64,000 nt of DNA from Flagellimonas taeanensis (GCF_003584105.1 NZ_QXFO01000018.1:310001-374000), one strand, 5' to 3'. Numbered from the stretch's first letter, positions 43,735-52,870 are shown. Translations and numbers: made by a program. Notes: generated from the letters alone by a model not told the origin.

Positions 43735-44856
43735 TTACGATAGGTCCTTGCGGTATGTTCTCCTGCGCTTGTGCGTCACGGGATCAAAATGCTTCCACAT
43801 CTGTCGTATAGCCAGATTGTCCTCCAGTTCCGGGGTGCGGATGCAGTTCACGATGCCTTTTTTCCTGAATGTATGATAGAATTCATTGAAGATAATGGCA
43901 GTGACCCCTTTGTTCTGGTAATCAGGGTGGATGCCGATCAGATAAAAGATCACATCCTTGCTGTTCTTCTTGGCGTTCAGCAGATGAAAGATGCCTGTGG
44001 GGAATAGTTTGCCGTTCGCCTTTTGCAATGCTTTGGAAAAAGAGGGCATCACAATGGCAAAGGCTACCAGTTTATCCTCGGAATCTACCACAAATTTGAT
44101 GTATTCCGGATTGATGAAGCTGATGTATTTATTCTTGAAATATTCCTTTTGAATGTCCGTGATCCGTACGAAGGAAGACAGTTTAGAGTACGTTTCATTG
44201 AACAGGTCGAACATTTTGTCCACCCAGGGCATAATATTCGCACTCTTCTCAAAGTTCATTTCCTTGAGGCCATATCGCTTTTTTACCAACAGGTTGGCCT
44301 TATAGAAAAATTGCGGATCGGCCTTGGCTGCCAAAAACTTGTTTTCCAGATATTCTTTTTCCTTTACAAAGCCATGATGTTCATAGTGCGATTGGTAGTA
44401 CGAATGGTTATACCAAGTGATCATGGTCCCGATATGGTCAAAACCTTCAATGAGCACCCCCACCTTGTCCAAATTGGAGAAACCCACAGGTCCTTCCATG
44501 TATTCCAACTGGTGTTGTTGGCCAATTTCCTTTACTTTGTCCAACAATGCCTTGGAGACTTCCAGGTCATCTATAAAATCGAACCAGCCAAAGCGCATTT
44601 TTTTGAGGTTTTGGTCGTTCACTTCCAGCCAATTGATGATGGCCGCGACGCGACCGACTATTTTGTTGTCCTTGTAGGCCAAGAAAAAGGAAGCTTCAGC
44701 ATTTTTAAACACAGGGTTGATATCCTTGTCAAAAGAATCCATTTCATCTTTGATGATGGGAGGGACCCAATATGGGGAACCTTTATAGAGGGAGAACGGG
44801 AATTTGACAAACCGCTTTAGATCTGCTTTGGACTGGACCTGCTTTATGGTGATCAT
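43735..44856 (-). CDS. GNAT-fold acyltransferase-like protein, 373 aa
   Basis: Large GNAT-type protein. The N-terminal part is divergent (VKFPFSLYKGSPYWVPPI, then FFLAYKDNKIVGRVAAIIN). The C-terminal half has a recognisable acyl-CoA-binding pattern, IFYLIGIHPDYQNKGVTAI (the Q/R-x-x-G/A loop). It faces the alpha-oxoamine synthase gene convergently across a 139-bp gap. In sphingolipid-producing bacteria a GNAT-like protein acts as the ceramide synthase that N-acylates the long-chain base. Such a role here would fit a sulfonolipid locus but is inference from position and fold. Upstream lies a cluster of inverted repeats. Confidence 0.72.
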   Translation of the reverse strand: MITIKQVQSKADLKRFVKFPFSLYKGSPYWVPPIIKDEMDSFDKDINPVFKNAEASFFLAYKDNKIVGRVAAIINWLEVNDQNLKKMRFGWFDFIDDLEVSKALLDKVKEIGQQHQLEYMEGPVGFSNLDKVGVLIEGFDHIGTMITWYNHSYYQSHYEHHGFVKEKEYLENKFLAAKADPQFFYKANLLVKKRYGLKEMNFEKSANIMPWVDKMFDLFNETYSKLSSFVRITDIQKEYFKNKYISFINPEYIKFVVDSEDKLVAFAIVMPSFSKALQKANGKLFPTGIFHLLNAKKNSKDVIFYLIGIHPDYQNKGVTAIIFNEFYHTFRKKGIVNCIRTPELEDNLAIRQMWKHFDPVTHKRRRTYRKDLS

Positions 44857-44958
44857 ACATCAATTTTTGCAAGGCCAATAATAGGGAATATTGGTAATAG
44901 TAAAAAGCGAAACCGCTAAGTATTGAAAAATCCTTGGGTTTGAAAAGTAATACAACGG

Positions 44959-45014
44959 ATAACTGTTATTAAGTTACTCAGTTATTTGGACGGCACGCTT
45001 TAATAACTCAGTAA
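44959..45014. promoter_or_regulatory. cluster of ATAACT/AGTTAT inverted half-sites
   Basis: TTACTCAGTTAT (44975-44986) and ATAACTCAGTAA (45003-45014) are inverted 12-mers with one mismatch and a 16-bp spacer. A third site, ATAACTGTTAT (44960-44970), sits just upstream. They lie about 100-160 bp upstream of the GNAT-like gene. A perfect -7 box on the plus strand (45046-45053, TACATTTG) has no gene downstream in its direction. Confidence 0.4.
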
Positions 45015-45117
45015 TCTATAATGCAATCAACTGGTTTGATGTTGTTACATTTGAGTATGAGATAATGTTTTAACTAATAGAGAATGAGTCAACTATAAAA
45101 AGAGACAATAAAAAAAA

Positions 45118-46101
45118 TTAGAAGTCGATATCATCTTTTCCCTTTTTTCTGTCCTTTTTTGACTTTCGTTTGTTGGCGTTCTTTTTGATGCTGCCGTTTT
45201 GCCCGGCGCGCTGCTCGTCTATGGCCTTCACTTCATCTTTGTGGAAGTCCAGACGGTAGGAAAAGCCGAGAACGGCAAAAATGCGTGAGGGTGAATTCTT
45301 GAAACCAGAGCCGAGGTGAAAATCGGCCTGAAAGTCAGAATTGATAAGACGGGCCACACCGGTTCTGAGGATGACATCGGAATAGCGGTCGCCCGAAATA
45401 CCCTGGCCTTCCACAAATATGCTCCACCTAGGATCACGAAAGGCATGGGTCACGGAAAGGGCGTAGCGCCATTCGGGAAAGTCTGTCCCGATTCGGTCAT
45501 AGGCGATATTGGAGATCAGCACCACTCTGGGCGACAGTCTACTTTGGGTATTCACACCCCCTCTGTATGAAAGGCTGGGATCTCCCGGATAAAAGGGATT
45601 GTCGCCAAATAGGAAATTGGCCCCACCATATACCGATACGGCAGGAATCAGGTTTTTCCATTGGAACACATTGTTGGCCCTCCAGCTATACAAATTAGGT
45701 TTGTTGCGTTCCGGATTCTTATAAGGGTCATATACAAGGTATTTCAGGCCCAGACGGTTTCGTGAAAAATTGGTCAATTTCCCTTCGATCCCAAAATCGG
45801 GATAGGTAATGTTCTGCTTCATAAAAGATCCTTCCAGATTGATCTCCAATTGCTCGAACAGCAAACCGTAGCGAAGGGCATAATCTGTACCAAAAATGTT
45901 GGAATCGGAGTTCAGGTCCACATTGTCCTGCTGTTCATAGAAGAGCCCCACCTCAGTCTGTACCACACCTTTGCCCACGGCATAGGCGCTTACCGCCCTT
46001 CCAGGTCTATTGGAATTGATGACGTCCGTGTATTGCGCACTAAGGAGCGTTGGAAGTAAGGCAAAAAAGAAAATTGACCTTTTGGCAATGGAAAAATCCA
46101 T
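45118..46101 (-). CDS. outer-membrane beta-barrel transporter-like protein (phenol MetA family type)
   Basis: A 327-aa protein with a signal peptide (FFFALLPTLLSAQYTD). The predicted 10-12-strand barrel opens with INSNRPGRAVSAYAVGKGVVQTEVG, typical of the family misleadingly named after the MetA pathway of phenol degradation (PF13557-like). It ends with a very basic tail (KKNANKRKSKKDRKKGKDD), unusual for a barrel; the tail is probably periplasmic or surface-exposed. The ligand is unknown. Confidence 0.75.
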   Translation of the reverse strand: MDFSIAKRSIFFFALLPTLLSAQYTDVINSNRPGRAVSAYAVGKGVVQTEVGLFYEQQDNVDLNSDSNIFGTDYALRYGLLFEQLEINLEGSFMKQNITYPDFGIEGKLTNFSRNRLGLKYLVYDPYKNPERNKPNLYSWRANNVFQWKNLIPAVSVYGGANFLFGDNPFYPGDPSLSYRGGVNTQSRLSPRVVLISNIAYDRIGTDFPEWRYALSVTHAFRDPRWSIFVEGQGISGDRYSDVILRTGVARLINSDFQADFHLGSGFKNSPSRIFAVLGFSYRLDFHKDEVKAIDEQRAGQNGSIKKNANKRKSKKDRKKGKDDIDF

Positions 46102-46159
46102 ATAACTGATTTTAATACTATTTTAAGATACGTTTCCGGGGTTTAGCGGACCAACAGTG

Positions 46160-46167
46160 TAATTTTG
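46160..46167 (+). promoter_or_regulatory. -7 promoter box (TAATTTTG) of the surface-glycan operon
   Basis: Exact TAnnTTTG match 19 nt before the DUF4834 ATG. It is probably the promoter for DUF4834, YfhO, the glycosyltransferase and the flippase. Confidence 0.5.
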
Positions 46168-46186
46168 TTACAATAACGAGAGCTAT

Positions 46187-46447
46187 ATGGTTTTACTACA
46201 AACGATTTTAATCATCATATTAGTATATCTTGGGTTGAAATTGCTCCTAAAATGGTTGGCCCCAAGATTGCTCAATTATGCCATCAAGAAGACCAGTGAG
46301 CGGTTTGGGCAGCAGTTTGGAGCTCATCAAGATTTTGGTGGTGGAAGAACGCAACAAGGGGATACCACCACAGTCAAGAAGCCGTTCAGAAAATCCAACC
46401 CTTCAAAAAAAGTTGGAGAATACATAGATTTTGAAGAAATTGACTAA
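46187..46447 (+). CDS. DUF4834 family membrane protein, 86 aa
   Basis: One N-terminal transmembrane segment (about residues 3-30), then a basic, Gly-rich cytoplasmic or periplasmic tail ending in VGEYIDFEEID. The size and the conserved acidic C-terminus match DUF4834 of Bacteroidota. It lies 24 bp before the YfhO gene and is the first gene of that operon. Confidence 0.82.
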   Translation: MVLLQTILIIILVYLGLKLLLKWLAPRLLNYAIKKTSERFGQQFGAHQDFGGGRTQQGDTTTVKKPFRKSNPSKKVGEYIDFEEID

Positions 46448-46471
46448 TATTTGTCTTTTCAAAACCTATCC

Positions 46472-48907
46472 ATGAATCTCTCCCCAAAAACCATTATCAC
46501 CCATATTTGTGTAATCGGTTTGTTCGTCCTTGCCTCATTGCTCTATTTTTATCCAGTGTTGCAGGGCAAGGCCATTTTCCAATCGGACATTGCCCAGTAC
46601 AAGGGTATGGCCAAGGAAAGGGATGCCTATAAGGAACTGACAGGCGAGGAGACCTATTGGACCAACAGTGCGTTTGGTGGAATGCCCACCTATCAGCTGG
46701 GGGCCAACTATCCGAACGATTATGTGAAAAAACTGGACCGCGCCATCCGTTTCCTGCCCAGGCCTGCGGATTATCTATTTCTTTATTTTATAGGGTTTTA
46801 TATCCTGCTGCTCTGCTTAAAAGTTGATTTTAGGTTGGCGGCACTGGGTGCTTTGGCCTTTGGTTTTTCCACCTATCTCATCATCATTCTAGGAGTGGGA
46901 CACAATGCCAAGGCACATGCACTTGGGTATATTCCCATGGTCTTGGGCGGGATTGTGCTTGTCTTTCGAAAGAAATACCTATTGGGGTTCATATTGACGG
47001 CTGTGGCCATGGCACTTGAAATCACGGCCAACCACTACCAGATGACCTATTATTTTATGCTTCTGGTGTTGATTCTGGGTCTTGTACAGCTTATTTATGC
47101 CATCAAGGAGAAGCAACTGAAACATTTTTTTGTCTCTGTGGGCCTATTGATACTGGCAGTTGTGTTGGGCGTTGCCACCAATGCTACGGGGATTATGGCC
47201 ACCAAGGAATATGCGGATTGGAGTACCAGGGGAAAATCGGAACTCACTATTAACCCTGATGGCAGTCCAAAGGAAACGACCAGCGGCCTGGAGAAGGAGT
47301 ACATCACCCAATACAGTTATGGCATTGCAGAATCCCTGGACCTTTTTGCACCCCGATTGTTCGGGGGAACTGGCCAAGAGAATTTAGGCAAGGATTCCAA
47401 GGTCTATCAATATTTTGTGGACCAAGGATTGCCGCCCTCCCAGGCCTTGGAAGTGTCCGGGCTTTACCTGTACTGGGGGCCACATCCATTCTCTGGTCCT
47501 GCGGCACCGGCCTACATTGGGGCGATTATCGTGTTTTTGTTCGTTCTTGGGCTGTTTTTGGTCAAGGGAAAGAAAAAATGGTGGTTGTTGGCAGGTGCGT
47601 TGATGTCCCTCTTACTTTCTTGGGGAAAAAACTTTCCATTGCTCACGGATTTCATGATCGATTATTTCCCTCTCTATAACAAGTTCAGGGCAGTATCTTC
47701 CATTCAAGTGGTTTTGGAGCTCTGTTTCCCTGCTTTGGGAATTTTAGGGCTCAGGGAACTGTTCCGGTCAACTCTGGATCAAAAGGAAAAGGTAGCGGCC
47801 CTGAAATGGAGCTTTATAGTTATTCTCGGATTGGTCGTATTCCTCTTCTTGTTGATGGGCATTTTCGATTTTTCTGGGGCGAACGATGACCGTTACCGTC
47901 AATATTTTGGTGATGCGGTACTGGAAATCCTCAAAAGCGACCGCAAGGCCGTATATGTCGCAGATACCCTCAGATCATTGATATATGTGGTACTGGCAGC
48001 GGCCGCACTTTGGTTTTTCATCAAGGAAAAGATTGGAAGGAACGTATTTGTATTGCTATTGGGCGGATTGATCTTGTTCGATTTGGTGGGCGTGGACCTT
48101 CGCTATGTGAACGAGGACAATTTTGTTCGCCAACGACAAATGAGCGAACCTTTTCAGGCCAGTCAGATAGACCAAATGATCCAGCAGGACGATTCCATTT
48201 TCAGGGTGTTCGATCCGCAGGAAGGACTAAACGGGGCTCGCACCTCGTATTTCCACAGTTCCATTGGGGGCTACCATGCGGCCAAACCAAGAGCTCTACA
48301 GAACCTGTTCGAATACCATTTGTACCAGAACAACCTTCAGGTGCTGAACATGCTGAACGTGAAATATATCATCCAGCAAGATGAAGAAGGCAACAGCATT
48401 CCCGCCATCAACGACGATGCAAATGGAAATGCTTGGTTTGTTGAACAATTGGTTCCCGTTTCCTCAGCGGATGAAGAAATAGGGAAATTGAAGGATTTCA
48501 ATTCCAGATCACAGGCCATTGTGAACACCAAGATTTATCCGAAGTTGACCAAACTTAGGTACGAAGTGGATTCGTTGGCCCAAATTGAAGTAATGGATTA
48601 TCGTCCCGATTATATCAAATACCGTTCTTCCAACCCAAATGATGGTTTTGCGGTCTTTTCGGAAATGCACTATCCATCAGGGTGGAACGCCTTTATTGAT
48701 GGAGAGGAACAGCCCCACTACAAGGTGGACTATGCCTTACGGGGAATCAAGGTCCCAGCTGGAGAGCACAATATCGAATTCAAGTTTCAACCCAAAGTGG
48801 TGGAAACCGGAAGTCAAATTGCATTGATCTCCAGTATTTTATTGGGATTGGTCATTGTGGGCAGTATCGGCTATTCATTTGTTGGCAAAAAATCCAAGGA
48901 CTCCTGA
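46472..48907 (+). CDS. YfhO family membrane protein (GT-C-like)
   Basis: About 811 aa with roughly 12 transmembrane helices and an extracytoplasmic C-terminal domain (about 560-770) with a GWNAFIDGEEQPHYKVDYALRG signature. YfhO proteins are thought to be GT-C glycosyltransferases that use a lipid-linked sugar to modify envelope polymers. The loop after the first helix contains FQSDIAQYKGMAKERDAY, with the acidic residue expected of GT-C enzymes. The ATG at 46472 (MNLSPKTI) is favoured over a TTG at 46451. Its stop overlaps the glycosyltransferase start (TGATG). Confidence 0.88.
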   Translation: MNLSPKTIITHICVIGLFVLASLLYFYPVLQGKAIFQSDIAQYKGMAKERDAYKELTGEETYWTNSAFGGMPTYQLGANYPNDYVKKLDRAIRFLPRPADYLFLYFIGFYILLLCLKVDFRLAALGALAFGFSTYLIIILGVGHNAKAHALGYIPMVLGGIVLVFRKKYLLGFILTAVAMALEITANHYQMTYYFMLLVLILGLVQLIYAIKEKQLKHFFVSVGLLILAVVLGVATNATGIMATKEYADWSTRGKSELTINPDGSPKETTSGLEKEYITQYSYGIAESLDLFAPRLFGGTGQENLGKDSKVYQYFVDQGLPPSQALEVSGLYLYWGPHPFSGPAAPAYIGAIIVFLFVLGLFLVKGKKKWWLLAGALMSLLLSWGKNFPLLTDFMIDYFPLYNKFRAVSSIQVVLELCFPALGILGLRELFRSTLDQKEKVAALKWSFIVILGLVVFLFLLMGIFDFSGANDDRYRQYFGDAVLEILKSDRKAVYVADTLRSLIYVVLAAAALWFFIKEKIGRNVFVLLLGGLILFDLVGVDLRYVNEDNFVRQRQMSEPFQASQIDQMIQQDDSIFRVFDPQEGLNGARTSYFHSSIGGYHAAKPRALQNLFEYHLYQNNLQVLNMLNVKYIIQQDEEGNSIPAINDDANGNAWFVEQLVPVSSADEEIGKLKDFNSRSQAIVNTKIYPKLTKLRYEVDSLAQIEVMDYRPDYIKYRSSNPNDGFAVFSEMHYPSGWNAFIDGEEQPHYKVDYALRGIKVPAGEHNIEFKFQPKVVETGSQIALISSILLGLVIVGSIGYSFVGKKSKDS

Positions 48908-50175
48908 TGCGAAAGGTTTTGGTCATAGCATACTATTGGCCACCAGCCGGGGGACCAGGAGTACAGCGATGGCTAAAGTTTGTAAAATATCTCCCGGAGT
49001 TTGGGTTTGAACCGATTGTTTATGTCCCGAAGAATCCCAATTATCCCATTGTGGACGAAAAGTTGTTGGACGATGTACCCCAAGGCCTCCAAGTCATTAA
49101 ACAATCCATCAAAGAGCCGTACGGGTTGGCTTCGCTGTTGTCCAAGAAAAAGACCAAGACGATCAGTTCAGGGATCATCAGGGAGAAAGACCCTACCTTT
49201 TTGGAGAAACTCTTGCTGTGGATCCGCGGCAATTTTTTCATACCGGATGCACGCAAATTTTGGGTGAAACCGTCCATTTCCTTTTTGGCCAAGCTCATTG
49301 CGGATGAGGGGATCCAAACTATCATCACCACAGGACCGCCCCATAGTTTGCATTTGATCGGAATGGGGTTGAAGAAACGATATGATTTGCAATGGATTGC
49401 CGATTTTCGAGATCCTTGGACTTCCATTGGCTATCACAGCAAATTACGTTTGACCCATTTTGCGCGTAAGAAACACTTGAAACTAGAAAGGGAAGTACTG
49501 GTTTTGGCAGATAAGGTAGTAGTGACCAGCCGCACGACCCAAAAGGAATTTGAAGCCATTACACCCAAACCCATCAAGGTGATCACCAACGGTTTTGATG
49601 ATGTGCTACCCCCCGTTGGTTTAGATCCGGAGTTCACCATATCCCATATCGGGTCGTTGTTGACGGGAAGAAACCCTTTAGGGTTATGGCAGGCTCTGAG
49701 CGAATTGATCCAAGAAAACGCTGCGTTCCAAAAGCATGTGAAAATACAGTTGGCCGGGGTAGTGGGGGAGGAAGCCCTGCAATCCATCAAGGATTTTGGA
49801 TTGGATCCCTATGTGGTCCAAATGGGCTATCTGTCGCACGAAGAAGTATTGAAAGTACAGCAGCGGTCCCAATTGCTTTTGTTGCTGGAAATTGATTCCG
49901 AAGAGACCAAGGGTATCATCCCAGGAAAACTTTTCGAGTACTTGAACGCCAAACGCCCCATTTTGGCCATTGGGCCCGAAGAATGGGAAGCAGGCAACAT
50001 GGTTTTGGAAGTACAGGCAGGTACGGTCTGTTCCCACAACGATATCGCTTTGTTAAAAAATGTACTTTTGGATGGCTTTACACGCTATCAGCATGGGAAT
50101 TTAGCATGTGGCTCCGGGAACATTGAAAAGTACCACCGGAGAGCGTTGACCGAATCCTTGGCAAAATTCATCTAA
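48907..50175 (+). CDS. GT4-type glycosyltransferase
   Basis: A 422-aa GT-B fold enzyme. The N-terminal domain opens with AYYWPPAGGPGVQRWLKFVKYLPEFG, typical of Bacteroidota family 4 transferases. The C-terminal nucleotide-sugar domain has IGSLLTGRNPLGLW and the conserved acidic IIPGKLFEYLNAKRPILAIG. It has a start-stop overlap with YfhO (1 base) and with the flippase gene (1 base), so the three are translationally coupled. The sugar donor is not predictable. Confidence 0.9.
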   Translation: MRKVLVIAYYWPPAGGPGVQRWLKFVKYLPEFGFEPIVYVPKNPNYPIVDEKLLDDVPQGLQVIKQSIKEPYGLASLLSKKKTKTISSGIIREKDPTFLEKLLLWIRGNFFIPDARKFWVKPSISFLAKLIADEGIQTIITTGPPHSLHLIGMGLKKRYDLQWIADFRDPWTSIGYHSKLRLTHFARKKHLKLEREVLVLADKVVVTSRTTQKEFEAITPKPIKVITNGFDDVLPPVGLDPEFTISHIGSLLTGRNPLGLWQALSELIQENAAFQKHVKIQLAGVVGEEALQSIKDFGLDPYVVQMGYLSHEEVLKVQQRSQLLLLLEIDSEETKGIIPGKLFEYLNAKRPILAIGPEEWEAGNMVLEVQAGTVCSHNDIALLKNVLLDGFTRYQHGNLACGSGNIEKYHRRALTESLAKFI

Positions 50176-51635
50176 TGGGAATTGTTCTCAAACAATCAGT
50201 TCAGAACATAGTGTACACGTATGTTGGCTTCTTTATTGCCGCCATCAATACGCTTTTTCTCTATACCAAAATATTGCCCGATGCCTATTATGGGCTCGTT
50301 ACTTTCATCTTGGCCTCGGGTGCCATTTTGATGCCCTTGATGGCCTTTGGGGTGCACAACACCATGGTGAAATTTTATAGCCGTTGCCCCGAAGAGGAGA
50401 AAGATGGTTTTTTGACCCTTATGATCCTTGTGCCATTGTTGGGCGTTGTTCCTGTGGCATTACTGATTCTATTGGGCTACAATCCTTTGGGTGATTTAAT
50501 TTCAAAGGTGAACCCTATCGTGAAGGACTACCTTTGGTACATCTTTATTGTTGGCCTTTCCATGGCCTATTTTGAAGTGTTCAACGCTTGGTGCAAGGTG
50601 CATATGAAGTCTGTGTTCGGGAATTTCATGAAAGAGGTCTTCATCAGGGTAGGGGTCTCCATTTTATTGGCCTTGTTTTATTTTGAGATGATATCCTTGG
50701 ATACGTTCCTAAAACTTTTGGTCGGTCTGCACCTTTTGAGGACAGTCATTATCAAAATATATGCCTTCACACTTCGGTACCCCAAATTGGATTTTCATTT
50801 TCCTGCACATACAAAGGAAATATTGTACTACTCCCTTTTGATCATTTTGGGTGGGTCGGCTGCATTGATCTTGTTGGAAATTGACAAGGTGATGCTGAAC
50901 CAATTCGTCAGCATTGAGAATGTGGCCTATTACAGCGTGGCCGTTTATATTGCCACAGTGATCATTGTCCCATCGCGGGCCATGCACCAGATTACCTATC
51001 CCTTGACGGCGGAACTCTTGAATTTGGGGGATATGATCGGGTTGAAAAAACTGTACCAACGAAGTTCGCTGACCCTTTTTATCGCTTCGGGCTTTTTGTT
51101 TGTACTGATCATGTTGAACCTGAACGACCTCTATTTATTGATTCCTGAAAATTACAGGAGCGGTTTTGTGATCGTGTTCTTGATCGGGCTTGCCAAAGTA
51201 CTGGATTCCCTTTTAGGGAACAACAACTCCATTTTGTTCAATTCCCAATATTATAAGACGGTTTTGGTCTTTGGGGTGGGGCTTGCCATATTGACCATCG
51301 TACTCAATTATTTATTGATCCCCAAATTGGGATTGGAAGGAGCTGCACTGGCCAGTTTTGTGTCCATTTTCATCTTCAATCTCGTAAAGCTTGTTTTTGT
51401 AAAGATGAAGTTTGGCATTTTGCCTTTCACCCAAGAAACCCTCAAAGTGTTGGCCACATTGGTGGTATTATCGGCACTGTTTTACTTATTGCAGTTTCCC
51501 TTTCATCCTATTTTGAACATTATGCTGAAATCCGGTTTGATCGTGGGGATGTATGTGGTGATTTTGTACCGTTTTGGGATTTCTGAAGATGTTTCTAGCC
51601 TGTTGAATAAATGGCTCAAAAAAAATGCCCCGTAG
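50175..51635 (+). CDS. oligosaccharide/lipid flippase (MATE-like MOP superfamily)
   Basis: A 486-aa polytopic protein with about 14 transmembrane helices and the pattern of Wzx-type polysaccharide exporters (YTYVGFFIAAINTLFLYTKI start; polysaccharide-biosynthesis C-terminal half). It would move the lipid-linked glycan made by the upstream transferase across the inner membrane. The start codon overlaps the previous stop as TAATG. The stop codon lies within the 5' arm of a hairpin that also terminates the convergent gene. Confidence 0.87.
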   Translation: MGIVLKQSVQNIVYTYVGFFIAAINTLFLYTKILPDAYYGLVTFILASGAILMPLMAFGVHNTMVKFYSRCPEEEKDGFLTLMILVPLLGVVPVALLILLGYNPLGDLISKVNPIVKDYLWYIFIVGLSMAYFEVFNAWCKVHMKSVFGNFMKEVFIRVGVSILLALFYFEMISLDTFLKLLVGLHLLRTVIIKIYAFTLRYPKLDFHFPAHTKEILYYSLLIILGGSAALILLEIDKVMLNQFVSIENVAYYSVAVYIATVIIVPSRAMHQITYPLTAELLNLGDMIGLKKLYQRSSLTLFIASGFLFVLIMLNLNDLYLLIPENYRSGFVIVFLIGLAKVLDSLLGNNNSILFNSQYYKTVLVFGVGLAILTIVLNYLLIPKLGLEGAALASFVSIFIFNLVKLVFVKMKFGILPFTQETLKVLATLVVLSALFYLLQFPFHPILNIMLKSGLIVGMYVVILYRFGISEDVSSLLNKWLKKNAP

Positions 51636-51658
51636 CGGATAAATCCAACCACGGGGCA
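51618..51658 (-). terminator. terminator of the Arg/Ser-rich gene overlapping the flippase stop codon
   Basis: TGCCCCGT (51626-51633) pairs with ACGGGGCA (51651-51658). On the minus strand the stem is followed by eight T (plus-strand A-tract 51618-51625). The 3' part lies inside the last codons of the plus-strand flippase gene. Confidence 0.8.
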
Positions 51659-51685
51659 AACAACTAACCAACCTAAAAACTATTT

Positions 51686-52870
51686 TTAATTATTTCCTCT
51701 AGAGCTTCTGGAGGAAGATACCCTAGCACTGCTGTTGCTTCTTTTGCTAGCAGAATTGCCGGAGCTTCTATTGACTGTATTCCCCGAGCTTCTGGAAACT
51801 GTTGTTCTCTTTGTATCATTTCCTCTGCTCACCGTTGACCTGCTACTGGAAGAGCTCCTAGTTTCGGGCTTTTTGTAGGTGGTCGTGGATCGCGACACCG
51901 TTTTACGGTCCGGGGTCGATGTGACCCTTCTTTGGGTAACGCTCTTTGTGTTTGGGGTGCGCTCCACCTGTCTTTGGGTCACAGTCCTGCTATCGTTGGC
52001 ATTGCTCCTTGAAGCACTGCTACTGCGTTGTACGGATTTTTGTGGCGACGCTTGTCTTTTCACATTGCTGTTACCGTTGTTGGAACGGATGGCCGGACTT
52101 CCATTGCGTTGACTATTTTGGGCCACAGACCTGTTGCTCCTACCAGAATCGGAACGTCTTACAGTGTTGTTGTCACGTACGGCGACCCTGCTGTCATTTC
52201 GGTAAATGTTATCCCTTCTGTAACGGTTATCGTTCCTATATACCTTTCCGACAGAAGCATAAGCTCTACGGACATTGTTTCGGTAAGGGGCATAATAGGT
52301 ATATCGAACGGGGGCGTAATATCTCCTATAAGGTCTGGTGTACACATTACAGAATCCAATGGAAGGTCTTATAAAGTACCTGTGGTAAGGCATGTACACG
52401 TAATGTCTATTATAGATGTTGATGTATCCTGTATAGTGACTGAAGACACCTCCATTGTAGTAAACGTGCAATCCACCAATTCTTCGGACCCTACCGTTGT
52501 TGTACCAAATGTCCACATTTCCAATTTGGGAAACACGTCCGTAATAATCATAGAATATGGGAATGTTCTCTACTTGGATCACTGCCCCATAATCATCATA
52601 CTGTACAAACGGGTTGTAGTCATAACCAGAGTTGAAGGTGATGCCCACATTACCAATCTGGGCTCCAATGCCCACATTCACCCTGTTGTCCATGTAGAAG
52701 TCGAACTCACCATCGGGATAAACTGAAAAAGTTACCCCATCTTCCACAAAGATGAATGAGTTACCGTATCCACGGACAAAATTTGTCTCAATCGTGGTTT
52801 CTGTCTTTGCTGCTTGGATGTTTGGGATTCCAAGTGCAACCGCTGCTATTATGAGTACTAACTTTTTCAT
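51686..52870 (-). CDS. secreted Arg/Ser-rich low-complexity protein, 394 aa
   Basis: No family recognised. A signal peptide (LIIAAVALGIPNIQA) is followed by a Tyr/Asn/Gly-rich beta segment (about 30-185) built of short strands such as GIGAQIGNVGITFNSG, IGNVDIWYNNGRVRRIGG and HVYYNGGVF. The C-terminal half (about 190-394) is dominated by Arg, Ser, Asn and Thr (repeated SRSS, RSSGN and VTQRxVxxTP-type units) and strongly basic. The basic tail could bind surface polysaccharide or nucleic acid, but that is only a guess from charge. It has its own terminator. Confidence 0.75.
   Translation of the reverse strand: MKKLVLIIAAVALGIPNIQAAKTETTIETNFVRGYGNSFIFVEDGVTFSVYPDGEFDFYMDNRVNVGIGAQIGNVGITFNSGYDYNPFVQYDDYGAVIQVENIPIFYDYYGRVSQIGNVDIWYNNGRVRRIGGLHVYYNGGVFSHYTGYINIYNRHYVYMPYHRYFIRPSIGFCNVYTRPYRRYYAPVRYTYYAPYRNNVRRAYASVGKVYRNDNRYRRDNIYRNDSRVAVRDNNTVRRSDSGRSNRSVAQNSQRNGSPAIRSNNGNSNVKRQASPQKSVQRSSSASRSNANDSRTVTQRQVERTPNTKSVTQRRVTSTPDRKTVSRSTTTYKKPETRSSSSSRSTVSRGNDTKRTTVSRSSGNTVNRSSGNSASKRSNSSARVSSSRSSRGNN

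Noticed and set aside
44023..44820. 265-codon open frame on the plus strand
   Set aside because: Antisense to the GNAT-like gene, with no start context or domain.
52028..52726. 232-codon open frame on the plus strand with many Val/Ile
   Set aside because: Antisense to the Tyr/Asn/Arg-rich secreted protein; the Val/Ile bias is explained by complementing Tyr/Asn codons.
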